From Rufibacter hautae (lineage in GTDB: Bacteria; Bacteroidota; Bacteroidia; Cytophagales; Hymenobacteraceae), in the NCBI RefSeq assembly GCF_008271695.1, contig NZ_VKKY01000002.1:744001-808000 (forward strand): DNA of 64,000 nucleotides, in the 5' to 3' direction. Within the stretch, counting starts at the first letter, position 1; every line of letters starts with the position of its first letter. Below are positions 36,073 through 44,221 of the stretch, one piece after another. The translations under genes were made by a program, and so were the position numbers. The notes below the pieces were generated by a model, which saw only the letters and a program-made list of their open reading frames with translations, did not search any database and was not told where the DNA came from.

Positions 36073-37248
36073 TTATTTTAAAGCAATTGGATCTGGCGTG
36101 GTATCTGGGTCGCTGGTCACCAGACCTTGCGTGTTCACCTTTCCACCAGTCAGGGCCAGGATACCGGCTACGTGCGGGGCGGCGTAAGAAGTACCGTTAC
36201 CAGTGGCGTACCCACTGCCTTTCCAAGTGGTACGGATGTTAGTACCCGGGGCGGCGTATTTCACGGAAGCTCCGAAGTTGGAGGTTGGGTTAAACTTGCC
36301 GTACGAGTCCATGTTGGAAACCACAAACACGTTTGGCGCAATTACGCGGGCCGGAGAATCTGCCTTGCAGTCAATGTAGCTGTTACCAGAAGCAACCGCG
36401 ATGAAGATGCCGCGGGCAGCGGTTTTTCTCACCAAGTCATCCAGCATGGTAGAAGCAGCTACGCGTAGGCTCATGTTCACCACATCGCCGGGCTTGCCGT
36501 ACTGATACACGTGGTTCAAAGCCGAGTAGATGCGGGTAAGGGTACCGTAACCGGTGTTGTCAAACACGCGAAGGGCCACGATGGTCGCGTTAGCGGCTAC
36601 ACCCACCACGCCTTCGTTGTTGTTTTTGGCACCAATGATGCCGGCTACTCCGGTACCATGGCCATACCCGTCTTCAAAGGAAGCATCGCCGGAAATGAAC
36701 GACTTGCTGCGGGTTTTGTCTACGTTCAGGTCTGGGTGGCTGGACTGCACGCCAGAGTCAATCACCCACACGGTTTTGCCGGTACCATCGCCATACCCCA
36801 CGCGCGAAACGCCCCAAGGAATAGTTTGGGTAGAAGTGGTGGTGGAAGTGGTGGTGGTTGTAGAAGTGGCGGCAGTGGATTTGCCCAGCATGATGGCTTG
36901 CTCAGGCTCAATATACGCTACGTTTTGGTCCTCTTTGAGGAGGTTTATCTCTTCTTTGGAAAAAGACCCCGAAAAACCGTTCACCGCACCCTGGAAAATC
37001 TCGCGGGCCCGGCTGGCTTCAAATCCATTCCGGCCTAAAACCTTTTCGCGAAGTTGCGTAGGAGATTGGGCAGAGCCGTTCTTCAGGATCACAATGAATT
37101 TTCCGGCTACGGCTTTGGAGGTTGCCGTAGGCTCAACGGGCGCTTGCGCCGTTTCTTCCATCAATTCATCTTGCTGGCAACCAGACATTGAAAACACGGA
37201 GGCCAGTGCAAAAAAGGACACTGCTTTCTTAAACGTAGTTGAATTCAT
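36073..37248 (-). CDS. S8 family serine peptidase, lipoprotein
   Basis: A 391-residue subtilisin-like protease. The N-terminus is a lipoprotein signal (lipobox MSGC, Cys near residue 24) followed by CQQDELMEE. An inhibitor-I9-type propeptide (AGKFIVILKNGS... VAYIEPEQ) covers about 45-120. A Ser/Thr-rich linker precedes the catalytic domain: Asp in VIDSGVQSSHPDL, His in GYGHGTGVAGIIGA and Ser in GNGTSYAAPHVAGIL. It is probably surface- or periplasm-anchored. The ATG at 37248 is chosen because it begins the signal peptide; a longer reading adds 34 unrelated residues. Confidence 0.9.
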   Translation of the reverse strand: MNSTTFKKAVSFFALASVFSMSGCQQDELMEETAQAPVEPTATSKAVAGKFIVILKNGSAQSPTQLREKVLGRNGFEASRAREIFQGAVNGFSGSFSKEEINLLKEDQNVAYIEPEQAIMLGKSTAATSTTTTTSTTTSTQTIPWGVSRVGYGDGTGKTVWVIDSGVQSSHPDLNVDKTRSKSFISGDASFEDGYGHGTGVAGIIGAKNNNEGVVGVAANATIVALRVFDNTGYGTLTRIYSALNHVYQYGKPGDVVNMSLRVAASTMLDDLVRKTAARGIFIAVASGNSYIDCKADSPARVIAPNVFVVSNMDSYGKFNPTSNFGASVKYAAPGTNIRTTWKGSGYATGNGTSYAAPHVAGILALTGGKVNTQGLVTSDPDTTPDPIALK

Positions 37249-37587
37249 ACACTTTTGGTTAGTAAAAATTACGCATAGAGATGAGCTAAGTAAAACACCT
37301 TCAATGTTGTGAATACTGATGCATTTTTTCAAATGTAGTAAATAATCCAATTAGCATCCAAAAGTGTGAATAAATAAAACCTTGATATTAAATACTTTAT
37401 ATATATTAATATATGACTTTGTAGAGGTATAATCTACTCTTTAGTCAGCTGTAAATTAAGTATTTGTGCTTTTTTAGCTTGATTTTACCAAAAGAATAGC
37501 TTATTAAAAAAAACAGATGCCAAAAATTTTAGTTGTTTGCTAAAGAATTAGTACTTTTACTTCATTAAACATTCAACGGACCTTCCT
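37249..37587. promoter_or_regulatory. AT-rich divergent control region (subtilase/LexA-like regulator)
   Basis: 339 bp of very AT-rich DNA between divergent genes, containing long A/T runs at 37380-37410. A degenerate dispersed palindrome (about 37469-37508, TTTTTTAGCTTGATTTTACC then AAAAG...TAGCTTATTAAA) lies ahead of the regulator's own operator-like dyad. Confidence 0.6.
37539..37553 (+). promoter_or_regulatory. Operator-like dyad upstream of the XRE/S24 regulator
   Basis: GCTAAAGAATTAGTA: arms CTAA and TTAG with a 4-nt spacer, ending 34 bp before the ATG. It is shared in sequence and position with a site before dinB (60187-60202). Autoregulation is inferred. Confidence 0.55.
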
Positions 37588-38349
37588 ATGCTTAGCACGA
37601 ACCTAAAATATCTTAGAAAGCAGCTTAACCTTACCCAAGTACAATTGGCGGAGAAGCTGGAGATTAAACGGTCCTTGATTGGTGCCTACGAAGAAGGGCG
37701 GGCCGAGCCTAAATTGGCCACCTTAGTGAAAATGGCGCAGGTCTTCCACTTGTCAGTAGATGAGTTGATCAATCCAGATCTGCCCAATGTCGCTAAAAAC
37801 GGTTCTTCTAAGCGCAATGCCAATGTAAAGGTGCTTTCCATCACGGTGGATGCCCAGGACCGCGAGAATATTGAACTGGTGCCTTACAAAGCCAGTGCTG
37901 GTTACCTCAATGGCTACTCAGACCCGGAGTTCATGGAGGAACTTCCAAAATTCCGCTTGCCTATGATCCAGAGCCCCGGCACGTACCGGGCGTTTGAGAT
38001 AAAAGGAGACTCCATGTTGCCTATTCCTTCCGGAACGGTGATTGTGGGGCGTTACGTAGAGAATTGGCAGGAGATAAAAGACGGTACCCCTTGTATCGTG
38101 GTGAGTCTGCAGGAAGGTATTGTGTTCAAGCGCATTTACCACCAGCAGAAGCAGACGGCGCTTCGCCTGCACTCAGACAACCCAAGCTACGAACCATATG
38201 ACGTAGCGTTGGATGATATAGTAGAGCTGTGGGAAGCAAAGGCTTATATCAGCACCACTTTCCCCATGGCTGAGATCTCCCTGGACAAGTTGACCTCACT
38301 GGTGCTTGACCTGCAACAGGAGGTAAAGAAGCTGAAGACCACCAAGTAA
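37588..38349 (+). CDS. XRE-type regulator with LexA-like S24 autoprotease domain
   Basis: A 253-residue regulator. Residues 1-65 are an XRE helix-turn-helix (LRKQLNLTQVQLAEKLEIKRSLIGAYEEGRAEP). The rest is an S24 peptidase domain. A putative Ala104-Gly105 cleavage bond lies in KASAGYLNG, the nucleophile is Ser142 (KGDSMLP) and the general base Lys181 (IVFKRIY). The spacing (38 and 39 residues) is close to that of E. coli LexA. The C-terminus is a short leucine-rich coiled coil. It resembles phage CI more than LexA in its DNA-binding domain. A role as a damage-responsive repressor is inferred from the domain and its shared operator with dinB. Confidence 0.88.
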   Translation: MLSTNLKYLRKQLNLTQVQLAEKLEIKRSLIGAYEEGRAEPKLATLVKMAQVFHLSVDELINPDLPNVAKNGSSKRNANVKVLSITVDAQDRENIELVPYKASAGYLNGYSDPEFMEELPKFRLPMIQSPGTYRAFEIKGDSMLPIPSGTVIVGRYVENWQEIKDGTPCIVVSLQEGIVFKRIYHQQKQTALRLHSDNPSYEPYDVALDDIVELWEAKAYISTTFPMAEISLDKLTSLVLDLQQEVKKLKTTK

Positions 38350-38367
38350 ATACCAAGGCTTTTTTGT

Positions 38368-38419
38368 AGGAGTCCGTTTAGGAGTTGTTTTTCAGAAAAC
38401 AGCTCCTAAACGGACTCCT
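38368..38419 (+). terminator. Intrinsic terminator built on a dispersed palindrome (copy 8)
   Basis: A 24-bp stem with one G-T pair (AGGAGTCCGTTTAGGAG on the left) around a short loop, followed by TTTTTTATTT. Its core, 38376-38411, is an exact 36-bp palindrome family member, the most symmetric copy in the window. Confidence 0.85.
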
Positions 38420-38496
38420 TTTTTATTTAGAAAACCCATAATAAACCTCAGGGGCTTGGGTACGTATTTACCAAAGAACATCAAGCCCCTTTTCCC

Positions 38497-39213
38497 ATGA
38501 TCAAAGTGATTCCTGCCGCAGATAGACACCACGCCTCCCACGGATGGCTGGATTCTTACTTTCTGTTTTCCTTTTCAGACTACTATGACCTGAACAACGT
38601 GCAGTGGGGACCGCTGCGGGTCTTCAACGACGATTACATCAAAGGAAACAGCGGGTTCCCAGAGCATCCGCATTCCGAGATGGAGATTGTGACCATTGTG
38701 CTGGAAGGGGAGGTAACCCATAAAGACAGCCTGGGCAACAATACGGTGATCAAGGCAGGAGAGGTGCAGCGCATGACCACGGGTACCGGGGTGCGGCATT
38801 CAGAGCACAACAGTTCAGACAAGGACCTCCACCTGTATCAACTCTGGTTTTTCCCCAACAAGAAAGGACTTGCCCCCAGCTATGAGCAAAAGTCCATTGA
38901 TTTCACCGATGAGAAAAACGAGTTGGTTCCATTGGTGACCGGCCAGAAGGTGCTGGAAGACGTGGTGTACATCAACTCTAATTCCACAATCTACTACGCC
39001 AACCTTAAAGACGGCAAAGAGATTGACTTCAAAACCTTCCCCATCCGGAAGGGCCTTATCTATGTCACCACCGGGGAGTTGTTCGTGAACGGGATCCAGG
39101 TCCAGAAAAACGACCAGGTAAGGTCCTCTGATGTGGATGCCCTCAGAATCAAAGCTGCTGCCGATAGTACTTTCATCCTCATTGACTTGCCGGGCGTAGA
39201 GGCAAACTACTAG
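38497..39213 (+). CDS. Pirin family protein (YhhW-like)
   Basis: A 238-residue bicupin of the pirin family. The metal ligands of the first cupin are visible: FPEHPHSEMEIVTIVLEGEVTHKD near residues 54-75 and TTGTGVRHSEHNSSDKDLHLYQLWF near 93-115. Homologues such as YhhW have quercetin dioxygenase activity in vitro; the physiological role is unclear. It stands alone after the regulator's terminator. Confidence 0.88.
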   Translation: MIKVIPAADRHHASHGWLDSYFLFSFSDYYDLNNVQWGPLRVFNDDYIKGNSGFPEHPHSEMEIVTIVLEGEVTHKDSLGNNTVIKAGEVQRMTTGTGVRHSEHNSSDKDLHLYQLWFFPNKKGLAPSYEQKSIDFTDEKNELVPLVTGQKVLEDVVYINSNSTIYYANLKDGKEIDFKTFPIRKGLIYVTTGELFVNGIQVQKNDQVRSSDVDALRIKAAADSTFILIDLPGVEANY

Positions 39214-39235
39214 TGAGATATAATGATATATGATG

Positions 39236-39268
39236 ACAAAGGCGCTTCCGTAAAGGGGCGCCTTTTGT
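39236..39268 (+). terminator. Probable terminator after the pirin gene
   Basis: Stem ACAAAGGCGC...GCGCCTTTTGT with one bulged T. Confidence 0.65.
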
Positions 39269-39338
39269 TGTTTGTATACCCTTCCGGTAGATTCATCCGG
39301 GAATTACTTCGGTCCTAAATACCAAAGTTCATTCTTTG

Positions 39339-39376
39339 ATTTCGGCCTGATTTAAGAAAAACACCTGAGAAACAGG
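39339..39376. repeat. Dispersed palindrome, degenerate copy 9
   Basis: GATTTCGGCCTGATTTAAG then AAAAACACCTGAGAAACAGG. It lies 114 bp before the next gene. Confidence 0.5.
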
Positions 39377-39489
39377 TAAAAGAGTTCCCATAGAGGGGTA
39401 GGGCTGCGGGTTTAATCTAAATATCCGTATTTAACGTAAGAAGGTCTGCTGGCGCCTGTGTTCAGGTACCTGATTGTAGCCTCCTTCCT

Positions 39490-40755
39490 ATGCAAGAAAA
39501 CCGATACTGTTTCTTTCTTTCTTTTCTGTTTTTGCTGCTGTTCGCTAATCCAAAAGAGGGAAAAGCCTATGGCGTGTTGACGCACCAAGCCATCATTGAT
39601 GTGGCCTGGGAACCCTCCTTATTGCCTATATTGAAGAAAAAGTATCCGGGTGCCACAGAAGAGCAACTGCGTACAGCACATGCCCACGCTTACGGCGGGG
39701 CCATTATCCAAGACATGGGGTATTATCCTTTCGGGAACACCTTTTTCACGGATCTAACCCATTATGTTCGCAGCGGAGATTTCATTGTTGCCCTGCTGGA
39801 GGAGGCGCATACTTTAGATGAATATGCTTTTGCGTTGGGTGCCCTGGCGCATTACTACGCCGATAATTATGGCCACCCCATCGGTACCAACCGGTCCGTG
39901 CCGCTGGTGTACCCCGAGATGAAGGCGCAATACGGCAATTCTGTCACGTATGAGGAGAACCCTGTGGCACACATTAAAATGGAGTTTGGCTTCGATGTGC
40001 TGCAGGTGGCCAGAGGCAATTACGCGCCAGAGGCCTACCATGATTTCATAGGGTTTGAAGTAAGCCAGGAGTCATTGGAACGGGCGTTCAAGAAAACTTA
40101 TGGGTTGGAATTTAGCAGCCTTTTTGTCAGCCTGAAACTCACCATTGGTTCTTTCAGAAGATCGGTGAACACCTTGATCCCCAGCCTTACCAAAGCCGCC
40201 TGGAACCTGAAGGAATCAGATATTAAATCGGGTAAACCTAGCATGACGCGCCGGCAGTATCTGTACCGCATCCGGAAAACGGATTACCATAAGCAATGGG
40301 GCCGCGAGTACCAGCAACCTAATCTGTTCCAAAAGTTTTTAAGCTGGCTTTTGCGGGTACTGCCCAAAATTGGCCCTAACCGCACCTTTGCCTTCAAGCC
40401 TCCCACCCCAGAGGCCGAACAGTTTTTTATGGAGAGTTTCAATGCTACTTCTAAAAACTACGGCCTGGGTTTGCAGAACTTACCTGTAACCGCTTCATCG
40501 TTACAAAACACCGCCTTAGACACCGGAGATCGCAGTGCTTTGGGTAAATATGGGAAAGCCGACAAAACCTATGCTGAGTGGCTCAAGAAATTAGACAAGG
40601 AAGGCTTTGCCTCTCTTAAGCCCGAGCTGAAACAAAACCTCTTGACTTTTTATTCAAAAAGCGGCAATCGTCGAACTACAGACAAAAAGGAAATAGAGGA
40701 ATGGGAGCAAACCCAAGAGTTATTGGCAAAACTGAAAGGCCAACAGGTGAATTAA
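39490..40755 (+). CDS. Zn-dependent phospholipase C-like protein, exported
   Basis: A 421-residue protein with a signal peptide (hydrophobic stretch to about residue 27). The N-terminal domain resembles the zinc-dependent phospholipase C/S1-P1 nuclease fold: YGVLTHQAIID near 28-38, AHAHAYGG near 60, FTDLTHYV near 85 and FALGALAHYYADNYGHPIG near 113-131 give a cluster of His/Asp ligands. The C-terminal ~200 residues have no recognised domain. Lipid hydrolysis is a family-level guess. Confidence 0.75.
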   Translation: MQENRYCFFLSFLFLLLFANPKEGKAYGVLTHQAIIDVAWEPSLLPILKKKYPGATEEQLRTAHAHAYGGAIIQDMGYYPFGNTFFTDLTHYVRSGDFIVALLEEAHTLDEYAFALGALAHYYADNYGHPIGTNRSVPLVYPEMKAQYGNSVTYEENPVAHIKMEFGFDVLQVARGNYAPEAYHDFIGFEVSQESLERAFKKTYGLEFSSLFVSLKLTIGSFRRSVNTLIPSLTKAAWNLKESDIKSGKPSMTRRQYLYRIRKTDYHKQWGREYQQPNLFQKFLSWLLRVLPKIGPNRTFAFKPPTPEAEQFFMESFNATSKNYGLGLQNLPVTASSLQNTALDTGDRSALGKYGKADKTYAEWLKKLDKEGFASLKPELKQNLLTFYSKSGNRRTTDKKEIEEWEQTQELLAKLKGQQVN

Positions 40756-40772
40756 ATTCCAAACAATACCAG

Positions 40773-40811
40773 ATAAAAGAGCCAATTACTTTAAATAATT
40801 GGCTCTTTTAT
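40773..40811 (+). terminator. Intrinsic terminator
   Basis: A 16-bp perfect stem (ATAAAAGAGCCAATTA with its complement) around a 7-nt loop, 17 bp after the stop codon. Confidence 0.85.
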
Positions 40812-41216
40812 ATTTAAGTAAATACAATGTTAAAAAAGGATTAAACTGTCTAATTTAAAGAGTAAATTAAACTGTATTTGAGTTTTTTACGAAATTTTTA
40901 ATTTAATGTTAGAAGTTTTAAATGATTAAAATGGTATGTTTATAATTCCCTTATTTATTGAAATTCAATATATGAATATGAAGTTGGAAGACATAATATA
41001 TAGCCCTATAAGGGTTTGTACCCAGTAAGGCATGGGTATTTATAAGTGTAGGTTACCTGAGTGTTTTTACTTTTTAAGCGATAAACAACATTAATTAAAA
41101 GTTATTACGGATAAAAAACCGTATTTAATAAGTGATCCATAGATGCTCAATTAAAATTACAAGATCGTATAAGTTAACTTATTAGCTTTCTTAAAAAATT
41201 TTAATTGGGTAGAATT
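40812..41216. other. Very AT-rich intergenic region, 405 bp
   Basis: Non-coding, AT-rich and without dispersed palindromes. It probably contains the promoter of the repeat lipoprotein. No open reading frame or structured RNA was recognised. Confidence 0.5.
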
Positions 41217-41621
41217 ATGAAGAAGAAATGGATTTCATTCCTGATGGCTCCTGTGTTTGTAGCCGGAGTGTCCTTGGCATCCTCCTGTGATGATGACGAT
41301 GACACTAACAATTCAGGAGGCACAACAGGTACTACAACCGGAACAACCTCAGGATCCACGACGGGTACCACCACCGGCACTACGACGGGCACCACAACGG
41401 GTACCACCACAGGAACCACAACTGGCACAACTACTGGTTCTACTGGAACAACAAGCACCACAGGAACCACAGGGACAACCACAGGCACCACAAGCGGTAC
41501 TACTACTGGTACCACAGGTACAACTGGAACTACCACCGGTACAACTGGTACAACTACCGGTACAACTGGTACAACTGGAACTACCGCTGGTACAACTGGT
41601 ACCACTACCGGTACCACCTGA
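41217..41621 (+). CDS. Gly-Thr repeat lipoprotein
   Basis: A 134-residue protein: a signal sequence ending ASLASSC, then CDDDDDTNNSGG, then about 100 residues of GTT and GTTT repeats with a few Ser and one Ala. The acidic run after the Cys resembles the export signal that sends lipoproteins to the cell surface in Bacteroidota. The repeats are low complexity and not strictly Gly-X-Y. Start is ATG 41217; a TTG lies four codons upstream. Function unknown. The long reading frame on the opposite strand (VVP repeats) is a composition artefact. Confidence 0.75.
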   Translation: MKKKWISFLMAPVFVAGVSLASSCDDDDDTNNSGGTTGTTTGTTSGSTTGTTTGTTTGTTTGTTTGTTTGTTTGSTGTTSTTGTTGTTTGTTSGTTTGTTGTTGTTTGTTGTTTGTTGTTGTTAGTTGTTTGTT

Positions 41622-41643
41622 TCTGTAAATGCAATGCTTAACC

Positions 41644-41695
41644 TTGTATAACAGAAGAGGCAGCTACGAGAGTAGCTGCCTCTTCTGTTATACAA
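41644..41695. terminator. Long perfect hairpin between convergent genes
   Basis: A 24-bp perfect stem (left arm 41644-41667 containing AACAGAAGAGGCAGCTAC, right arm 41672-41695) around a GAGA loop. Confidence 0.85.
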
Positions 41696-41735
41696 AGGAT
41701 TGGTTGGGTTATTTTAATTTTTGCGCACTACCTAA

Positions 41736-43121
41736 TTAAATCTCCTCCATATTTTCTTCTTCTATAGGCTTACCGTTAAGCAGACCTTGAGTCTCAAACA
41801 ATCCATTGTTCACATTTGGGGCATTTTGGAGCCATTGGGTTTCCATGGTTTTGCTTGTGCGGGCGCCCAGCTTTTTCAGTAATTCCACTTTCTTCAGCAG
41901 GTTTCCGTTTCCTTCAGACAGCTTGTTCATAGCAGAGTGGTACTTTTGCTGGCTACGGTCCAGGTTCACGCCTATATCTTTGAGGTCTTCCAGGAAATTG
42001 GCGAATTTGTCGTAAAGCTTACCGCTTTCCTCTGCTATGCGTAGTACGTTGCGCTTTTGGTTTTCCTGTTTCCAAACGCTGGCTACGGTGCGCAGAGTGG
42101 CCAAAAGGGTAGAGGTAGTCACAAACACGATATTACGGTCTAGGGCCTCCAGGAAAAGGTCGCGGTCCTGCTGGATAGCTAGGTTGAAAGCCGGCTCAAT
42201 GGGAATGTACATCAGCACGAAATCAGGCGATTGGATGCCGTGCAGGTGCTGGTAGTTTTTGCGGCCTAAATCGGTGAAGTGGGTGCGGAGCGCCTGGATG
42301 TGGCTCTTCAGGTGCAGTTGCTGCTGGATTTCGTCCTCGCAGTTACAGTATGCGTCATAAGCCACTAAACTCACCTTGGAGTCAATAATGAGGTGTTTGT
42401 TGTCGGGCAGGTCAATGATGACATCGGGGCGGAAGATCTTGGCTTCATCGTGCTGCAGCACCTGCTCGCGGCGGTAATGCACGTCACGCTCCAGACCCGA
42501 TTTTTCCAGCAGGTTCTCCAGGAGGTATTCGCCCCAATTACCTTGGGCTTTCTTTTCGCCCCGCAGGGCTTTGGTGAGGTTGATGGTGTCCTGGCTCATC
42601 TGCTGGTTCAGGCTGGCCATGTAGGTGATCTGCTCTTTGAGCGAGGTGCTGTCCTTCAGGGTTTTCTCGTACGTCTCCTCCACTTTGTGCTCAAATTCTT
42701 TGATACGCTCTTTCAATGGAGACAAGACCTGCTCCAGGTTCTCGGCGGAGGCTTTCCTGAAATGCTCGGCGTTGGTCACCAGCACCTGGTTTGATACCTG
42801 GGTGAACTGCTGTATGAAGGTGTCGCGCAGGTGCGCCAGTTCGGCGCGCTCGTCAGAAAGTTTCTGTTTAAGATGATAGATGTCGTTCTCGGCCCGGGTA
42901 ACCTCGGCGTGCAATTCCATGACTTTGCTATTCTCGCGGCGCAGCTGTTCCTGTAGTTTCTGCATCTCGGCCTGGGCCGCCTCTTGTTGTTTAAGGGCGA
43001 AGGCGCGGTCGGCTTCCTGGTTTTGCAGGCTTGTTTTCAGGGCAGAGAGTTTGCCCTGAACCAGAAAGTAGGTGAGGATGCCGCCAACGACAAAGGCGAG
43101 CAGGGCGAGGGTTATATCCAT
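41736..43121 (-). CDS. rmuC: DNA recombination protein RmuC
   Basis: A 461-residue protein with an N-terminal membrane helix (DITLALLAFVVGGILTYFLV), a long coiled coil (about 30-200) and the RmuC nuclease-like domain. Seen: GNWGEYLLENLLEKSGLERDVHY near 200, PDVIIDLPDNKHLIIDSKVSLVAYD near 235 (PD-(D/E)xK-like core with DSK) and SPDFVLMYIPIEPAF near 300. RmuC limits inversions at short inverted repeats in E. coli. ATG at 43121 is chosen because it places the membrane helix at the start. Confidence 0.92.
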   Translation of the reverse strand: MDITLALLAFVVGGILTYFLVQGKLSALKTSLQNQEADRAFALKQQEAAQAEMQKLQEQLRRENSKVMELHAEVTRAENDIYHLKQKLSDERAELAHLRDTFIQQFTQVSNQVLVTNAEHFRKASAENLEQVLSPLKERIKEFEHKVEETYEKTLKDSTSLKEQITYMASLNQQMSQDTINLTKALRGEKKAQGNWGEYLLENLLEKSGLERDVHYRREQVLQHDEAKIFRPDVIIDLPDNKHLIIDSKVSLVAYDAYCNCEDEIQQQLHLKSHIQALRTHFTDLGRKNYQHLHGIQSPDFVLMYIPIEPAFNLAIQQDRDLFLEALDRNIVFVTTSTLLATLRTVASVWKQENQKRNVLRIAEESGKLYDKFANFLEDLKDIGVNLDRSQQKYHSAMNKLSEGNGNLLKKVELLKKLGARTSKTMETQWLQNAPNVNNGLFETQGLLNGKPIEEENMEEI

Positions 43122-43498
43122 AGGAGTGAAGGGTACGTCAGGAGAATCAACACCTAAAGATAAGACAATAGTGCCCAAGCCTAAAATTTTTCGCAATTAG
43201 TAATAGGGTTAGCAAGCGTTTAAACTGTCTTTATAATAACAGCAGAAGATTTTATCTGTTTAAGCTGTAATAGAGTGTTTACTTCCGGGTGTTTCCGGTA
43301 TTAACGAATGTACCGGTTCCTCTTTCTGCGACTAGAAGGTTTTGTGCGTATGACACGTCAAAGTTGCTTCCTCACAGGGAGAGGGAACAGGTTTCTTGAA
43401 GGAAAGCGGAATAATTTCTGCGGGAAGGGATTTTAGCACAACTTTTGCCGTTACTACCGTAAGGCAGAACACTTAACGCTAAAGTCGTAAATTATTGA
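43122..43498. other. Intergenic region between divergent genes, 377 bp
   Basis: Non-coding DNA between rmuC and the DUF2062 gene. Promoters for both are expected here. No dispersed palindrome, RNA gene or open reading frame was recognised. Confidence 0.5.
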
Positions 43499-43999
43499 AT
43501 GAACGTGTTACTATTTAAAAGGGGAGGAGTAAAGCATTTTATCCGGCGCAAGCTGTGGGAACCCGTGCTCAATCTGGTGAAGCAAGGCATCACCCCACAC
43601 CAGCTCGCGCTAACCCTTACCCTGGGTGCGGGGTTTGGCATGGTTCCTTTTCTTGGACTTACCACCGTTCTGTGTACGTTCTGGGCCGTCCGGCTTCGGC
43701 TGAACGTGGCTTTTACTATTCTCATTGGCTACCTCATGCAGCCCGTGCAGCTGGCGTTGTATGTGCCGTTTGTAGATCTGGGCCAGTCTATTTTCCCCAT
43801 GACGCCTATCCCGTTTTCTCTGGAGAAACTCATCGCTATGTTCAAAGCTGATTGGGTAACTGCTTTGCAACAGCTTTGGCTGGCGAACCTGGTGGGTATT
43901 GTGGCCTGGCTGTTGTGCTTTATTCCCTTCGGGCTGGCCATGTATTTCTCTAGCCGCACGGTTTTGCACCGCGTGCTGCCAGTACGGCAGGTGGCGTAG
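43499..43999 (+). CDS. DUF2062 membrane protein
   Basis: A 166-residue protein with a basic N-terminus and three or four membrane helices. The DUF2062 pattern is visible: ALTLTLGAGFGMVPFLGLTTVLCTFWAVRLRLNVAFTILIGYLMQPVQ near residues 37-85. The family is found alone or fused to glycosyltransferases. Function unknown. Confidence 0.82.
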   Translation: MNVLLFKRGGVKHFIRRKLWEPVLNLVKQGITPHQLALTLTLGAGFGMVPFLGLTTVLCTFWAVRLRLNVAFTILIGYLMQPVQLALYVPFVDLGQSIFPMTPIPFSLEKLIAMFKADWVTALQQLWLANLVGIVAWLLCFIPFGLAMYFSSRTVLHRVLPVRQVA

Positions 44000-44000
44000 C

Positions 44001-44037
44001 GTTAAGCGCCTGTTTTCTGTAAATAGGGCTTAAAAAC
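44001..44037. repeat. Dispersed palindrome, copy 10 (37 bp)
   Basis: GTTAAGCGCCTGTTTTCTG then TAAATAGGGCTTAAAAAC, two bases after the DUF2062 stop. Confidence 0.6.
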
Positions 44038-44221
44038 CCTTTCCTCTTACTTAGAATCACCCGGCTTTCTTCAGGAAGGTTTGTGGTTTATACCCTATTT
44101 CGTTTCCGAGAGGTCTGAACAGGAACACCCCGGTTTTACGTGCGTACGCTTTACCTAGGCAAAATCTCCATCCGGCAGGAAATCTCTGGCTGGGGGTATC
44201 GTACCATCAAAACGCAAGGTC

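Noticed and set aside
41201-41695. Minus-strand frame encoding VVP/VVPVV repeats
   Set aside because: It is the reverse reading of the Gly-Thr repeat tract and runs through the terminator hairpin; no plausible leader.
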